64,000 nucleotides of DNA, taken from the NCBI GenBank assembly GCA_021234535.1, contig CM037842.1, forward strand, positions 22,817,106 through 22,881,105, read 5' to 3'. The DNA comes from Stichopus chloronotus. Its lineage: Eukaryota > Echinodermata > Holothuroidea > Aspidochirotida > Stichopodidae. The notes beneath the pieces are model-generated. The model had not been told where the DNA came from, searched no databases, and saw only the letters and a program-made list of their open reading frames with translations. This document shows, in pieces, positions 32,601 to 43,330 of the stretch. The translations under genes and the position numbers were made by a program. Position 1 is the first letter of the stretch. Each line of letters begins with the position of its first letter.

Positions 32601-35216
32601 CTTGCTGAAAAGCTGTCTCTAAAACTTGGTCATGATAAAGACCAGTACCATTATATTAGAACTAAATTAAGGGAAGTTGGTCGCATGGTCATTAACTACC
32701 GAAATATCACTGGTGAAAGTTTGGCATCACTTGCTGACTTGATAGATCCAAAGAAGTTTATTGATGTCGTAAAGGCCACTCGCAGAACATCAGGATTTAA
32801 TGATGAGGAACGTTCCTATCAGATTCCAAGTCTTGCATTGAAAATTGGTCATAGTCTCAAAAAAGCAGCTCAAATCTTAAAAGGTGATGCCCTGATGAAA
32901 GGTGACGGAGACCTTGAGAGACGAAGCAAAGCCTTTGTTGAACTATACAACATGAAGTGGGAAGAGCTTGTGTCAGCACATGCTTTGAGAACTCTAAGTG
33001 AGAAAAAGCGAAACAGCTCGAAGTACCTCCCAATAACAAGTGATATTGTGAAACTTACAAAATACCTCAGAGAAAAGGTTGCCAGTGGAATGGAAGCACT
33101 GCAGAGTAATCAGTCCTCAGAACATACTTGGAGGAACCTAGCAGAAGTGACACTTGCCTCCCTGATTGTTTTCAATCGAAAACGGTCAGGTGAAGTGTCG
33201 AAGATGACAACATCTGATTTAGCTAAATGCACAAAGGGTGACACAGGAGTCAGTGTGGAGGGATTGTCAAAACTGGAACAAGAATTATGCAAAGTTTTGT
33301 GGCGAGTAGAGATTATCGGGAAGAAGGGCAGAACAGTTCCAGTGTTAGTAACAGACAAGATGAAAGATGCAATGGATTTACTCCACCGGAATAGAAGCCA
33401 AGCTGGAGTTCTGGAGGGAAATAACTATGTATTTGCAATGCCACACAGTGACAGTCACCTCAGAGGATCAGATGGCATCAGGACACATGCCAAAGACTGT
33501 GGAGCAGCACATCCAGAATATCTAACATCAACAAGTCTCCGCAAACATATTGCAACAGTTTGCCAACTAATCAATTTGAAGGACAATGAACTTGACGTGA
33601 TAGCTAAATTTATGGGTCATGATATACGGACCCACAGGGAGTATTATCTGTTACCAGAACAAACATTGCAATTGGCAAAGGTGTCCAAGGTCCTCTTCAA
33701 CATAGAGAGTGGAAACCTACAAAGCATGACTGGAAAGAGTCTTGATGACATCCAGATAAGTCCTGATGAAGGTATAAACAATTTCTTAAGGCTCCTTTTC
33801 ATGAAATATTTGTAACATTTAAGATCCTTCATGACAAACAGGTAGTTTACAATCTTTTCTGCCCACTGCAAATAAGCCATAGTCTGCTGTTTTTTACCAA
33901 AAGTAGGATAGATTGAACATCTTCATGAATTGGTAAATACTAGTCCTTTTGATTGCTACCACTACATAAATTTCAAGTTGCTGTTGATTGACACAATACC
34001 ATGGGCACTATATATCCTGTTATTTGTACAGTTGTCAAACAGTGGCCAGGGATAAAGTCAATATTTTAAGACAATATTTTGGTAAGTTACACTGTCCAGT
34101 CACAAATGATAAATCCTCCAGTAAATTTGAGGAGGATAGCTTTCCGCTGGAATCATTTTGTTAAATAGTTATTTTGAATGCCGTAGTTGACAAGAGGTAA
34201 TATCCACCTTGGTATACTCTGGAGAGCAATGCATTGCAACAATTTTACCACTCAATCTCTAGGGTATTTTTCAGCATATATCCGGTGCTGCAGGTGTGGC
34301 ATCAGGACTTGCCCAGCCATTTCTGTTCCCAATCTGAAGTGGACTAGCATGGTAACGCTCAGTGTTGAACTTGTTTTGCATTCTTGTGGAATTTGTTTTA
34401 AGTTCACAGTAAAACAAGTGATGGAAAAGTAGGGAGATCAGATGTTCAACCAAAGATCTAGTAGAAAATTGGGAAAGCAAAAGGTCCCAGGGAGGTCATT
34501 GGTCCAAGAGTGATCTTCAAAGTTGTAAAAGTATCTAATTCATTAGTTTCCTTATGAAATTATTAGTCATGTGAGATTGATTCACAAAAATCAGAATTTT
34601 TAAAAAGAATGTGATGACATGATTTTGATTATTATATTGATGATATAACTGATATGATTGATATTGATAAGCTAATTTATAACATCGCTCCTTTTTAGAG
34701 ATTCCACTTAATGACACAGATGACAGTTTCATCCTGCCATCCTCTTCAACTTATGATTGCCAAAGAAATTCGACTGATGATGGGAAAGAAGATGTAGATG
34801 TAGAACCCAGTGCACCGTGGAGACTCCTAGTGTGGATTTCAACTCCAGTGAGAATGGAGGTATGCAATTCCTAAAATAGTCTTCCAAGGCTACCAATGTT
34901 TTTTACTGTTGAAATACAATAATGAGGCAGGGTAATTAAAAAAATAGATAACTGATTTTCTTTTAATTTAATGTTTTTTTAGGTGTGAAGAGGAAGCAGA
35001 CCAAAAAAAAAGGCTTGGACCATAGAGGAAAAGCAAGTCATTGCCAGAAAATTTAACAAGTGCTTCATAAAGCAAAAACTTCCTGGTAAACGAGAGATCA
35101 TGGCAGCTATGAAGGAAGAGCCAGTACTCACATCAAGAAAGTGGACAAACGTTCAAGATTTTATCCGGAACCAATTACGAAAAAGTGATCCAATGGCTTT
35201 CCTTTCAGCCATGTAG
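27451..35216 (+). CDS. Six-exon SET / zinc finger / tyrosine-recombinase-like / SANT-like protein gene
   Basis: Coding exons read as 27,451-27,550, 28,084-28,240, 29,406-29,613, 30,552-33,771, 34,699-34,859 and 34,983-35,216. All junctions are GT/AG and the phases match through exon 4. The summed length is 4,080 nt, about 1,360 codons. Order: KMT5A-like SET domain (about 20-155), acidic low-complexity linker with three 74-residue repeats (368-590), C2H2-like motif (675-700), CxxC...H motif (756-778), helical domain, tyrosine-recombinase-like catalytic region (1029-1187), Myb/SANT-like C-terminus. A nuclear, chromatin-linked methyltransferase role is inferred from the SET domain only. Architectures of this kind occur among uncharacterised KMT5A-like predictions in fish and invertebrates (from memory). 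Exons 5-6 need a frame change or other splicing to join. Confidence 0.8.
30552..33771 (+). CDS. Exon 4: acidic repeats, zinc-finger-like motifs, recombinase-like domain
   Basis: The open frame extends upstream to an ATG at 30,522, but a pyrimidine-rich run and CAG at 30,549-30,551 mark an acceptor in phase with exon 3, so that ATG is intronic. The first third is rich in Asp, Ser and Thr. YCPFC with RHL...H follows (residues 675-700), then YLPCTDC...KHQC (756-778). The C-terminal third keeps tyrosine-recombinase signatures: Arg in NRKRSGEV (R1033), Lys in IIGKKGR (1079-1080), TSLRKHIAT (R1152), MGHD (H1178) and Tyr in HREYY (1186-1187). The His of the usual HxxR box is replaced by Thr (1149), so recombinase activity may be lost or altered. 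A Crypton-like or other recombinase origin is an inference. Confidence 0.8.
31188..31853 (+). repeat. Three tandem 222-bp (74-residue) coding repeats
   Basis: Units start at 31,188, 31,410 and 31,632, each opening with Asp-Pro-Lys-Gln-Leu-Thr. They contain GKGPLP, KGHEPHPS and a very acidic TEDSNDSG...SDYTDDD stretch. The exact 222-bp spacing keeps the frame. Units are nearly identical, pointing to recent expansion or gene conversion. The segment is probably disordered. Confidence 0.93.
33772..34698 (+). other. Intron 4 of the SET gene
   Basis: A 927-nt intron between a gtataa donor and a CTTTTTAG acceptor. No domain-bearing frame is seen; a run of GATATxATTGAT-like words sits at about 34,620-34,670. 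Confidence 0.75.
34699..35216 (+). CDS. Exons 5-6: C-terminal Myb/SANT-like segment, frame disturbed
   Basis: Exon 5 follows an acceptor at 34,697-34,698 and continues exon 4 in phase as IPLNDTDDSFILPS. Exon 6 follows TTTTTTTAG at 34,974-34,982 and ends at TAG 35,214-35,216. The C-terminus reads AWTIEEKQVIARKF, then LPGKREIMAAM, EEPVLTSRKW and IRNQLRKSDP. This resembles the short Trp-rich helical tail found at the end of related uncharacterised animal proteins (from memory). In the spliced phase a TGA occurs at 34,986-34,988. A different phase is coherent between about 34,817 and the A9 run at 35,003-35,011. Two compensating one-base differences, or alternative splice sites, would explain this. 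Confidence 0.6.
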
Positions 35217-36004
35217 TTCTATTTTTGTGGTTTTGCAGTGCTACTCAATATAAGTCTAGTGCTAACTTTCAACTTGTTCAATTTGGATCAAAGGAATAAC
35301 CACACTCTTGAATTTGAAAGCCTGCAGCATATATGGATTATAAATATCTACATGGTCTAGTAAGCATAGTGTTCAACCATGCAATAGGGGTCAGACATAG
35401 GGCACACAGTACCACTCTGCTTTAATCAGAGTTTGATATGTGCAATTATTGTAATTGTGCTTCTCAGGCAATTTTGGCTTCAGTATTGCATGCTAATTGT
35501 ATTTTTCATATAAGAGTAATATGTCTTTGTAGCTATTAGGACTCAATGTAAGGAGAGAACATACTCATAAATTCGAAAGTTATTAAGATCAATTGATTAA
35601 CAGATTGTTTTCAATATGTACTATGCATGGAGTTATACTATACAATAGGGGTCACCGCTACTGTAGGACACACATAGAGCTTTAATTAGCGTAAATGTGT
35701 AGCCCTAGGCTATGTTGCAAATTTATTCCTCCTGTCCAAGTTCACAGTACTAGTGTTGCACAGTGACTGTCCTGTGAGATACACTGTAATGGGTTTCATT
35801 TATGTTTCAGTGCATGATATCGAGTTGGAACCATACAATAGGGAACGTACCATATTACTCCAGGTTACCTTGTTAGTGTTCCACTGGCTTTCAATCAGTA
35901 CAGCTATGTGCTAGTATGTGCAAATCCAAATTCATGCAAGAAGGGTCTCATCTTACAAAGCCCATAACCTTGTAAATCAATTGAAAAACCTTTTTTGCAT
36001 TCAG
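35217..36004 (+). repeat. Outlying copies of the array core downstream of the SET gene
   Basis: Three spaced variants occur: ACCATGCAATAGGGGTCA near 35,377, ATACAATAGGGGTCA near 35,639 and ATACAATAGGGAACG near 35,829. AACCATGCAATAGGGG also appears in the main array. The segment 35,910-35,985 resembles 26,915-26,990. The gene therefore lies between copies of the same repeat family. No gene is seen here. Confidence 0.7.
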
Positions 36005-36445
36005 ACTTTTCCATCAAAACTAAACAAACTTAACCTTTGAGTCCAGGAGCATTGCATTACATGTCTTTTCAGGAACATCTTCAGTTTAATAGTGACTTAT
36101 TTTCCTGTTTTTTTCCTATCTGAATACAGGCCTTCTTACCTACCATTCTCAGCCATGTTCTTAGCATTTGTACACCGAGATGAGTTTATCAAATTTCAGA
36201 TAATCCATATGTTGGGGAATACCTTAATAGCCTTAGACAATGAAAGTGCACTAACATTCTATGAGAAACAGAACTGAGTGAATTTTGTGAATGCTGCCAT
36301 TTGCAGATAAGTCGAATGTTAAAAGATATGTATAGATATGAAGCCCACTTGCTCTTTTTGTTGTGTGTTGCAGGTTGTTTTCGATATGTTTGTTTGCCAA
36401 AAATATTCCCACTTTCAATCTAACACCCTCAGTGATACCACCGGG
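36005..36445 (+). repeat. Duplicated segment, copy B (downstream of SET gene)
   Basis: This is the paralogue of 26,225-26,712 in the same orientation. Its short open frame (from ATG 36,155 to a stop near 36,275) ends early relative to copy A. The downstream similarity (GTGAATTTTGTGAA, then AATCTAACACYCYCAGTGAT) continues out of frame, so any coding role is lost in this copy. Confidence 0.7.
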
Positions 36446-39165
36446 AGGGTGGGGGAGTAAGTTTTAAGTCTGCTTTTAAAGTTGTTATAGTTGAGTTTTG
36501 CCACTGAAGGACCAATAGATAATGAGTAAGAATCCTATATTTTATGGAAGTATATTACTATTTATGTGTTCAAAAAGTTCATTTACTTTGTTCAGGTTAT
36601 TAAGTTTAGTATGTGATAATAATCAGGCAACAAAACACCATTTGATACCCAATAGGCATAATTCTAGTCACTATCTAGATCTCCCTAGTGAAGACAAACC
36701 TCTGGTGGATCAGTCTGAATTCTGAACTAGGAATCACTATCATATATCAGTTCTCTTCCATATTTGTTTTGTTGACAAATCACACAGTTTGTAGTCCCTT
36801 TGATCAGTTTAATGTGGAATTTCAGAATTTAAGTTTTCCAAGCTAAATCTCTGCTACTGACAGAGTGAATATGGTACATGTAAACTTGAGCATATAATGA
36901 TAATCAAATTGCATTATTTAACATGATATTGCAAGGTGTACAGTCTGGTGACTCCGATGTAGGTTTACTAAAGTAAAACCTCCAGTTGGTCTCATTCATG
37001 AGAAGGATTTACTACCCTGTCCAAAGTAACCCTCTTGCAAATCTGTTTCGTAAATAGTCACCCTCCAAATTATAGTTTCATAAAAAAAAATCACATAAAT
37101 GACGATTTTTGTCATAGTATCAAGAATTCTGCAAGTTGAAAGTGTTGGATTTTTGTTTTGTAAGTAAAGTGTTGACATATATTGAGTTGGTGTTTGATAG
37201 TTTAACGTTTTACCAATATTTCTGCTTTGTGACATGTTTTCAAAAGATGTTTGTTACTTTTTGTTAAGGTGCAGGTAAAGTTAAGCAGGACATGATAATC
37301 ACAAATTATGACGCATAACATTGCAAGATGCGTTTTCTGCTGACTGAGATGAAGGGCTAATAAAGAAAACCCTCTTGTGTGCGTAAGTCTGACCAAGGAA
37401 TCAATACCCATTTGAAAACATGCATATATCTGTTTTGATAAATTGTTACCCTGCACCTTGCAATATGCCATCAGTTTCCAGGTGTAAACTTTGTAAGTTA
37501 AGTCTGTGATAAGCAACGTTATCATAGCTGGTGTTTGCTACTGCTGTGTAAACAGGTATGAAGCAACAGTTTTATACTAAGTCTTTGAATATACAGTACA
37601 GCAGTTTTGCAATTCCTTTCTCCAAAAATGAAGATTTCACTGTTCTATCTTTAAAATGTTCATTGTTGAGTTTTGATGCTGAAGTGTTAAGAGACGTTCA
37701 ATGCTAGTTTTATACTTTTAAAAGGTCTTTGCCTTAGTGTTTTGTTTTCTTAAGATGTATTTATACTTTTAGTCAATGTACAAGTTAGGTGAAGCATGTG
37801 ATTATACCAGCTTATATTCCATGGGGCACATTCTGGTGGCACCAAACCTCAGGTGTCCTTCAGTTTGAACAAGAATTCACTACTTATACCTTGTCTGAAG
37901 TAATATTTAGATAATGTTCACCTTTCAAATTGTAGTTTGATCAGTGTATTACAAAAGTGATGTTTCTTTTTACTCAAATCAACAGTTCTCCAAGTTTAAA
38001 TTGTTTTAGTTGTTTTAGTTGTTTTTAGTCCCTCTAACATACTTAGACCATCATTTACTTTCAGAGTTACATATCAGTTGTTTTCATACATATGTTTAAT
38101 TTTGGCATTAATACAGTAATAAGTCCACATACTGCAATGCATGATGGTATGACTTGCACATATTCTGGTGACCCTAACTGCTACTGCCCGATGTAGACTA
38201 GCCTAATGTGTTGAACAGGATTCATTGTCATATCCGAATCTCTTTACATGGTATTGACAGCTCACTTTCCAGTTTCGGATCACTGCTCTATGTAATGGCA
38301 CAGCTCATGCCACGTATTTACCTTGGTAGTTCTCCCTCCTGAATCAAAGAATTTTCATGTACTGTTCTGTTAATCAATCATCTTTTTATAGACAACCTGT
38401 TGTCACTAAGCTATATGCAAATGGGCAATACTAACCACTTTAGGGGCTTAAAATTTAAACCATTGTGAGAGATGTCGTTATTCTGGTATGTCCGCACAGT
38501 CCCACTTGTTGTACCTTGTAAGGAAATATGGAAGTGCTTCCTTGTATGACATTCTGTAATTAAAAGGAAAAGGTCTTTGATGGGTTATGAGGATTTGTCA
38601 TTCTACATTTGCATGCGCTCTCACCTTTCACCACATGTGGATGGGTTATGGTGCTTCATGGTGTTGCAGTAAGTTGTTCAAATTGCTTGACGCCTCTCTC
38701 AGCTTCTTGTAAGGTTGACTGCTTACCCTACCCTGCCTCTTTCACTCACATTTACTTGTGCCATGAGTGTGATATGATACAGTACTCTGTAGATACTGAT
38801 ACTTGATTAGAAACTATACAATGAAAGTTCCAATAAAGTGGAAAAACAATAACCATGTTGTCTCATTTCTGTTGTGGCTGATGACACCAGATTAATGGAA
38901 AAAGTTCAATGTTCTTATTCAAATCACTAAAAATGTAACCATTCAGTCTTTCTTCAACTGTGTTCATCAGGCTACCAGCATGGGTGGAATATACTACTTG
39001 ACTTCATGCCTATATTAATGGATTAATGGTTAATTGCTTTTAAATACTATATATGTATATGGAGTACATTCAATCAAGAGATTACATACTTTTAGATCCT
39101 TTTGGAGTGTATTTTCCAGAAATATAGGATGTGTATCATTAAGTTCACAGTTATAATGTATAATC
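36446..39165. other. Gene-free stretch with an internal diverged duplication
   Basis: No gene is supported. A segment at about 36,945-37,150 (CTGGTGACTCC, then AAGGATTTACTACCCTGTCC) resembles 37,828-38,010 (CTGGTGGCACC, then AAGAATTCACTACTTATACC), a shift of roughly 880 bp. A weak third start is near 38,165. An AATAAA at 38,832-38,837 has no assigned transcript. Confidence 0.5.
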
Positions 39166-41160
39166 CTCGATAGTGTGTCCAAAATTGCATAGTAATGCGT
39201 TGGCGTTCACATGTTAGTGTGTAGATGGCCTAAACGTTCAATATAGGCCTACTGAATTCACTGATGCTAGAGCATTTGGACACGTTCGTAGTGTGATATG
39301 TCAATGTGTCCGCGATTCAATAGTGTTTATGTCCACACTATGAACAGATGAGCAGATGACAGAGCTACTTGCAAGTTTGAGTACATCAGAGCCCTCCGCA
39401 TCCAGGACCGAATGATCATGGTCGGCCTACTTTCTGCTTTCATATTCAAGCAAGTACAGTGTTTATCATGAAATGTGCAAATTGCTATTAGAGTTTTCAG
39501 CAAAAAACATCCCAAATGAGATTAATTTTCCATCCAAGAAAATATTGACAATTTTCTTGAGCTTACTTGCTGAGCCTGGGGGAGGGGCGATTTCCGGCAA
39601 TCTATGGTAGGGGTACTTTTTTTTTTTTGGTACGCTCCGCTCCAAAGCAAACAATGCTAGCGCCCCTCATAGATGATTGCTAACATAAGATCGCTTTTTC
39701 AAGACTATGCATGTACAGCGTGTAACACCAAGGAACTGCCGTTTCCAGTTTCGAAAGACACTTTTCTTGTGGGCTCCTTGCCAACTCATGGTGATGCTCC
39801 ACTTAGAAAATCATTATGGTTCCAGTATGGAGAGGTTTGCGACAACTGGTTATTTGACGTCATTTAGCCTCAAATTGCGCGAACTTATCCTGTGAAAGAC
39901 ATGATAAGAATTCAAATTGCCATTATTCATGTTTTCACTGGATAAGTTCAGATCATGAATCGTTTGACTACTTTGCATGAACATACATAAGACTATAATG
40001 TTCGCGTAGATGGAGTTGGAATGTCTAAAATCACAATCCTCCTATGGATCTCGAATAGTCCTGTCTGCACTCACCCCCAGCCTTCCTCCCTCCCTCCAAT
40101 ATCTTTAAAGAACGGTAGTATTAGACAGCGCCCCTTAAAGCAATTTCGTCCCTCTGACTGACTCCGTCACTGGTCTTGGATATTACAAGTCAGTGAATCT
40201 TTATTAGTTAAGCTTCAGATTGAAATGCTGACATTCAGCCTAATGAAAGTACTATACTCAAACGTTTCGTTTTTTTTTTCTTTTTTTTCTTGCATAAATT
40301 ATTTAAAATTTCACATTAGGCCTGTAATTTATGACTTTGTTTTACCAAGTTTTAGGTCATACATTGCATCAAATTTCTTCTTAGATATTTAATAACACTC
40401 ATTTTTGTTTCACCAAATGGAGGGGGAACCCCTTAGGCCCCATGTCACTGCCCTGTAAAACACCCCCATGGTGAAATTCTGGCTACGTGCCTGGTGAGGA
40501 GTAATGCATATCTTTCACGTTCACAGTAATATACCAATGACTGCGATTCCATAGTATACACTCTGAACGTCCACAGTTCAAACGTAGAAATAAGTACACA
40601 CAAGTGTGTCCGTTGATGCATAGTACGACGTCCCATATGTCTGCGGTTGAATATAGGGGATCATACTTATCCTAATGTATTCATAAGGGACGACAAAAAT
40701 TCACGTCTCAGACTTTTTGTGCCATCTTATTCGAAAAACAAGCAAAACACGTCTCATAACACGTTTACCCCAGTGTTCCCGCGATTATATAGTATTCACT
40801 TTGCACGTCCTCAATTAAAATTTAGAAATTTATAAACACAAGCGTGTCTGTTGTTGCATAGTATCGTTCTTTACGTCCCTAGTGGAAACAGTCGAGTCAT
40901 ACTTATTCTTCACGTTCACCGTGATGTGCCAGTGTGCGCGATTTTATAGTATACGCTCTCAACGTCCACAGTTGAAACGTAGAAATAAGTACACACAGGA
41001 ATGTCCGCTGATGCATAGTACATTGACCTATACGTGCCCGGTTGAATGTGGGGGATCATACTCACCCTTATGTTGATAAATTGCAACAAAAATACACATT
41101 TCAATTTTTTTTTATGTCATTCAGTTTAAAGGCAAACAAACACGTTTCATAACATGGCGA
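39166..41160. repeat. Diverged tandem repeat family, interrupted
   Basis: Units carry CACGTTCAC, then GCGATT(C/T)..ATAGT, then AACGTCCACAGTTG and GTAGAAATAAGTACACAC. Copies begin near 40,512, 40,757 (shortened) and 40,907; an older partial copy lies at about 39,170-39,345. Between 39,350 and 40,505 other DNA is inserted, with G/C-rich transposon-end-like stretches (GGGGGAGGGGCGATTTCC near 39,580, GAGGGGGAACCCC near 40,420). No coding region is seen. Confidence 0.65.
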
Positions 41161-41389
41161 AGCTGACTTGATTTGAAGCTGTCCGCAGTTGCGTAGGTGG
41201 GATGCACAGTCCCAGCTTGGCGGTATTTACCTGTATGGGTGTGTGTGTGCGTGTACTCGTGGTACCGCGTAAATGGGAAATGGTACCCCCAAAGAAAAAA
41301 GTTGGGAACCTTGGAGTACGGTCAACCGCAAAAATAAATCATATAAAAATAAATAATATACCTCCCTTGGGGCTTAATTTTCCACCCAG

Positions 41390-41614
41390 AGATATGCTAA
41401 CACCTCAGAGCTTCAGAGGAGTTTGCCCCGTGAACCCTCACCTGGGCTTTGCCCCTGGACCCCACCAGGGGCCCTAAGGCGGGCCCCTAAACCCACCCGC
41501 ACGGCCTCGAGCTTCGCGCTCGGTTTCGCGCTGCGCACGAAAATCTTTGCCCCCCAAACATTTTCCTCTGCCCTCAGGTTGCCCGCCAAGTCTGACATTC
41601 TCGCGTCGCCACTG
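41390..41614. mobile_element. G/C-rich transposon fragment ending CGCGTCGCCACTG
   Basis: A locally GC-rich segment with CCTGGGCTTTGCCCC, CCACCAGGGGCCC and TTCGCGCTCGGTTTCGCG closes at TCGCGTCGCCACTG. The reverse complement of that end, CAGTGGCGACGCGA, resembles the end at 11,614. The other end was not fixed. Open frames on both strands here reflect base composition only. Confidence 0.45.
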
Positions 41615-43330
41615 TATGTTCAAGTAATTTCTGGGGGGGATTTGTTTGACATTCTCTACTGCGCCTCATTCGTATGTAGTGTCTTAACTGCAATATGGGC
41701 AAATAAAACACATGTGTAAATTTAAAGACAAGTATACTAACGGCCAGAGAGTTTGATTAAAATTTTGTGCGGATTACGAACTTATAGGAAAAAATATAGG
41801 CTATGTCAGAAATTTCTTAATTAGTAAAAATGTAGTAAAAGATTACTAAATTACTAAATGAAGTGAAAATGTCGAAGTTGCGACTTTTGATAGAACAAAA
41901 TCGAACTGTTATTCTGTTTCAGGGTTATCCAGTGAAACTCAGAAAATGATAGAAAATCAAAAACGTATTTTCAAACAAAATATTAGAATAAAAACAAAAA
42001 AAAAGGGAGACAGTATCGTATAGGTAAATAATTTTGCTATAATATTAATGAAATTACTCTCTTCGCGTGCAGTGTTGCTCTAAGACTCTCAGTGTTGCTC
42101 TAAGACCCTCAGTGTTGCTCTAAAGACTCTCAGTGTTACTCTAAGACAGTGTAAATTATAATCAGTGTTTATTTCACTTTAAAGTTACTATATAATATCA
42201 CCACCAGGTGGAATAACGTAATGTCATTCATTCACATTGCTAACGTCTTTGGACTGACTTGCAGACCTGCTGTTGCAAATAAAAAACAAACATTCGATAT
42301 GTAGTCATTTCGTCTGGCAGAGCATTTTGTTTTGTAAATTTTTGAGAGTTGCACAAAGTCGAAATGTTCAGTGATGAGTTCAGGAGATCCAAACCTCTAC
42401 TAGTAATATCGCAATACGTAAAAATGCCAGTTCCACTATCACTTGAGTACTGACTTAAGTCTAAGAAACCCAGACTGATCAAAAAGGGGGAAAGGTAGCG
42501 GGACCATCCCCAACGGTAGGTCAAAATATTGTTCCGCTGAATTATTAAGAAATAAACTATACTAAGTAGATGGAGATTAACCAATTGTACACCTTCCTGG
42601 CACCAAACTGCATCGATCTGGGAAATTCAGCTGTTTGCTGAATGCTTTATGGGAAAGGGCGTAAGAGTCCAACCGACAACTTTGGAGCCTGCCAGAAGAC
42701 GACTTCTGGTCATCTGGGGAGGGGGACGATTTTCATTCAAATTGCTTAAGGTACACTGACCAACTGATGCTTGAGCTCCGATTAAATAGTCTTCCCACAA
42801 TTTTAGCAAGTTTGTGATGGGCGTCAGTCAATCCATCCATGTCCCACTCATGAGAATCCTGCCAACTAAAAATTGGAGCTGGGTCTTGGGGCTAAGGCCC
42901 ATTCAACATATTGAGGGGTAAAGACGGGGAGTGCCATTTCCAGCCATCTGGGGATCTTGTGAAACCACCAAAGCCACTAATTTTCTTGTACTCTGATGTA
43001 CTGATGGTGGCACTCTTCTTAGATGACACTTGGTGTGGCCTTTTCATTTCATTTATTCAATCCAGTATAAATATAAAATTTATAAAGAGGGGTTTCAAAA
43101 CAAAGGCATACAAAGTATACACTTAAACAATATACAAAAATATACAGTGACACATAAATATTGTAACTATGTAAATATAACAAATATAAATAAAAATACG
43201 TCAAGAGCACAGAATGACACACACACACAAACGCACACACACAGGCCCGCCAAAATTTCTTCTATTCAAACATATCCAATTTGACAGCATACTTCAGTCT
43301 CCGTTCTTCATACATGGGAGGAGAAAACTG
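41615..43330. other. Gene-free stretch
   Basis: AT-rich to about 42,060, then a 20-bp minisatellite. The part 42,600-43,020 is less AT-rich and holds a 60-codon minus-strand frame (42,627-42,809) I could not assign. A short CA-rich run lies near 43,217-43,243. Confidence 0.45.
42071..42150. repeat. 20-bp minisatellite, about four units
   Basis: Units of the type AGTGTTGCTCTAAGACTCTC; the third unit has one extra base and the fourth is partial. Confidence 0.93.

Noticed and set aside
41413..41719. Overlapping open frames on both strands in a GC-rich stretch
   Set aside because: They follow from base composition of a transposon fragment; no domain in either frame.
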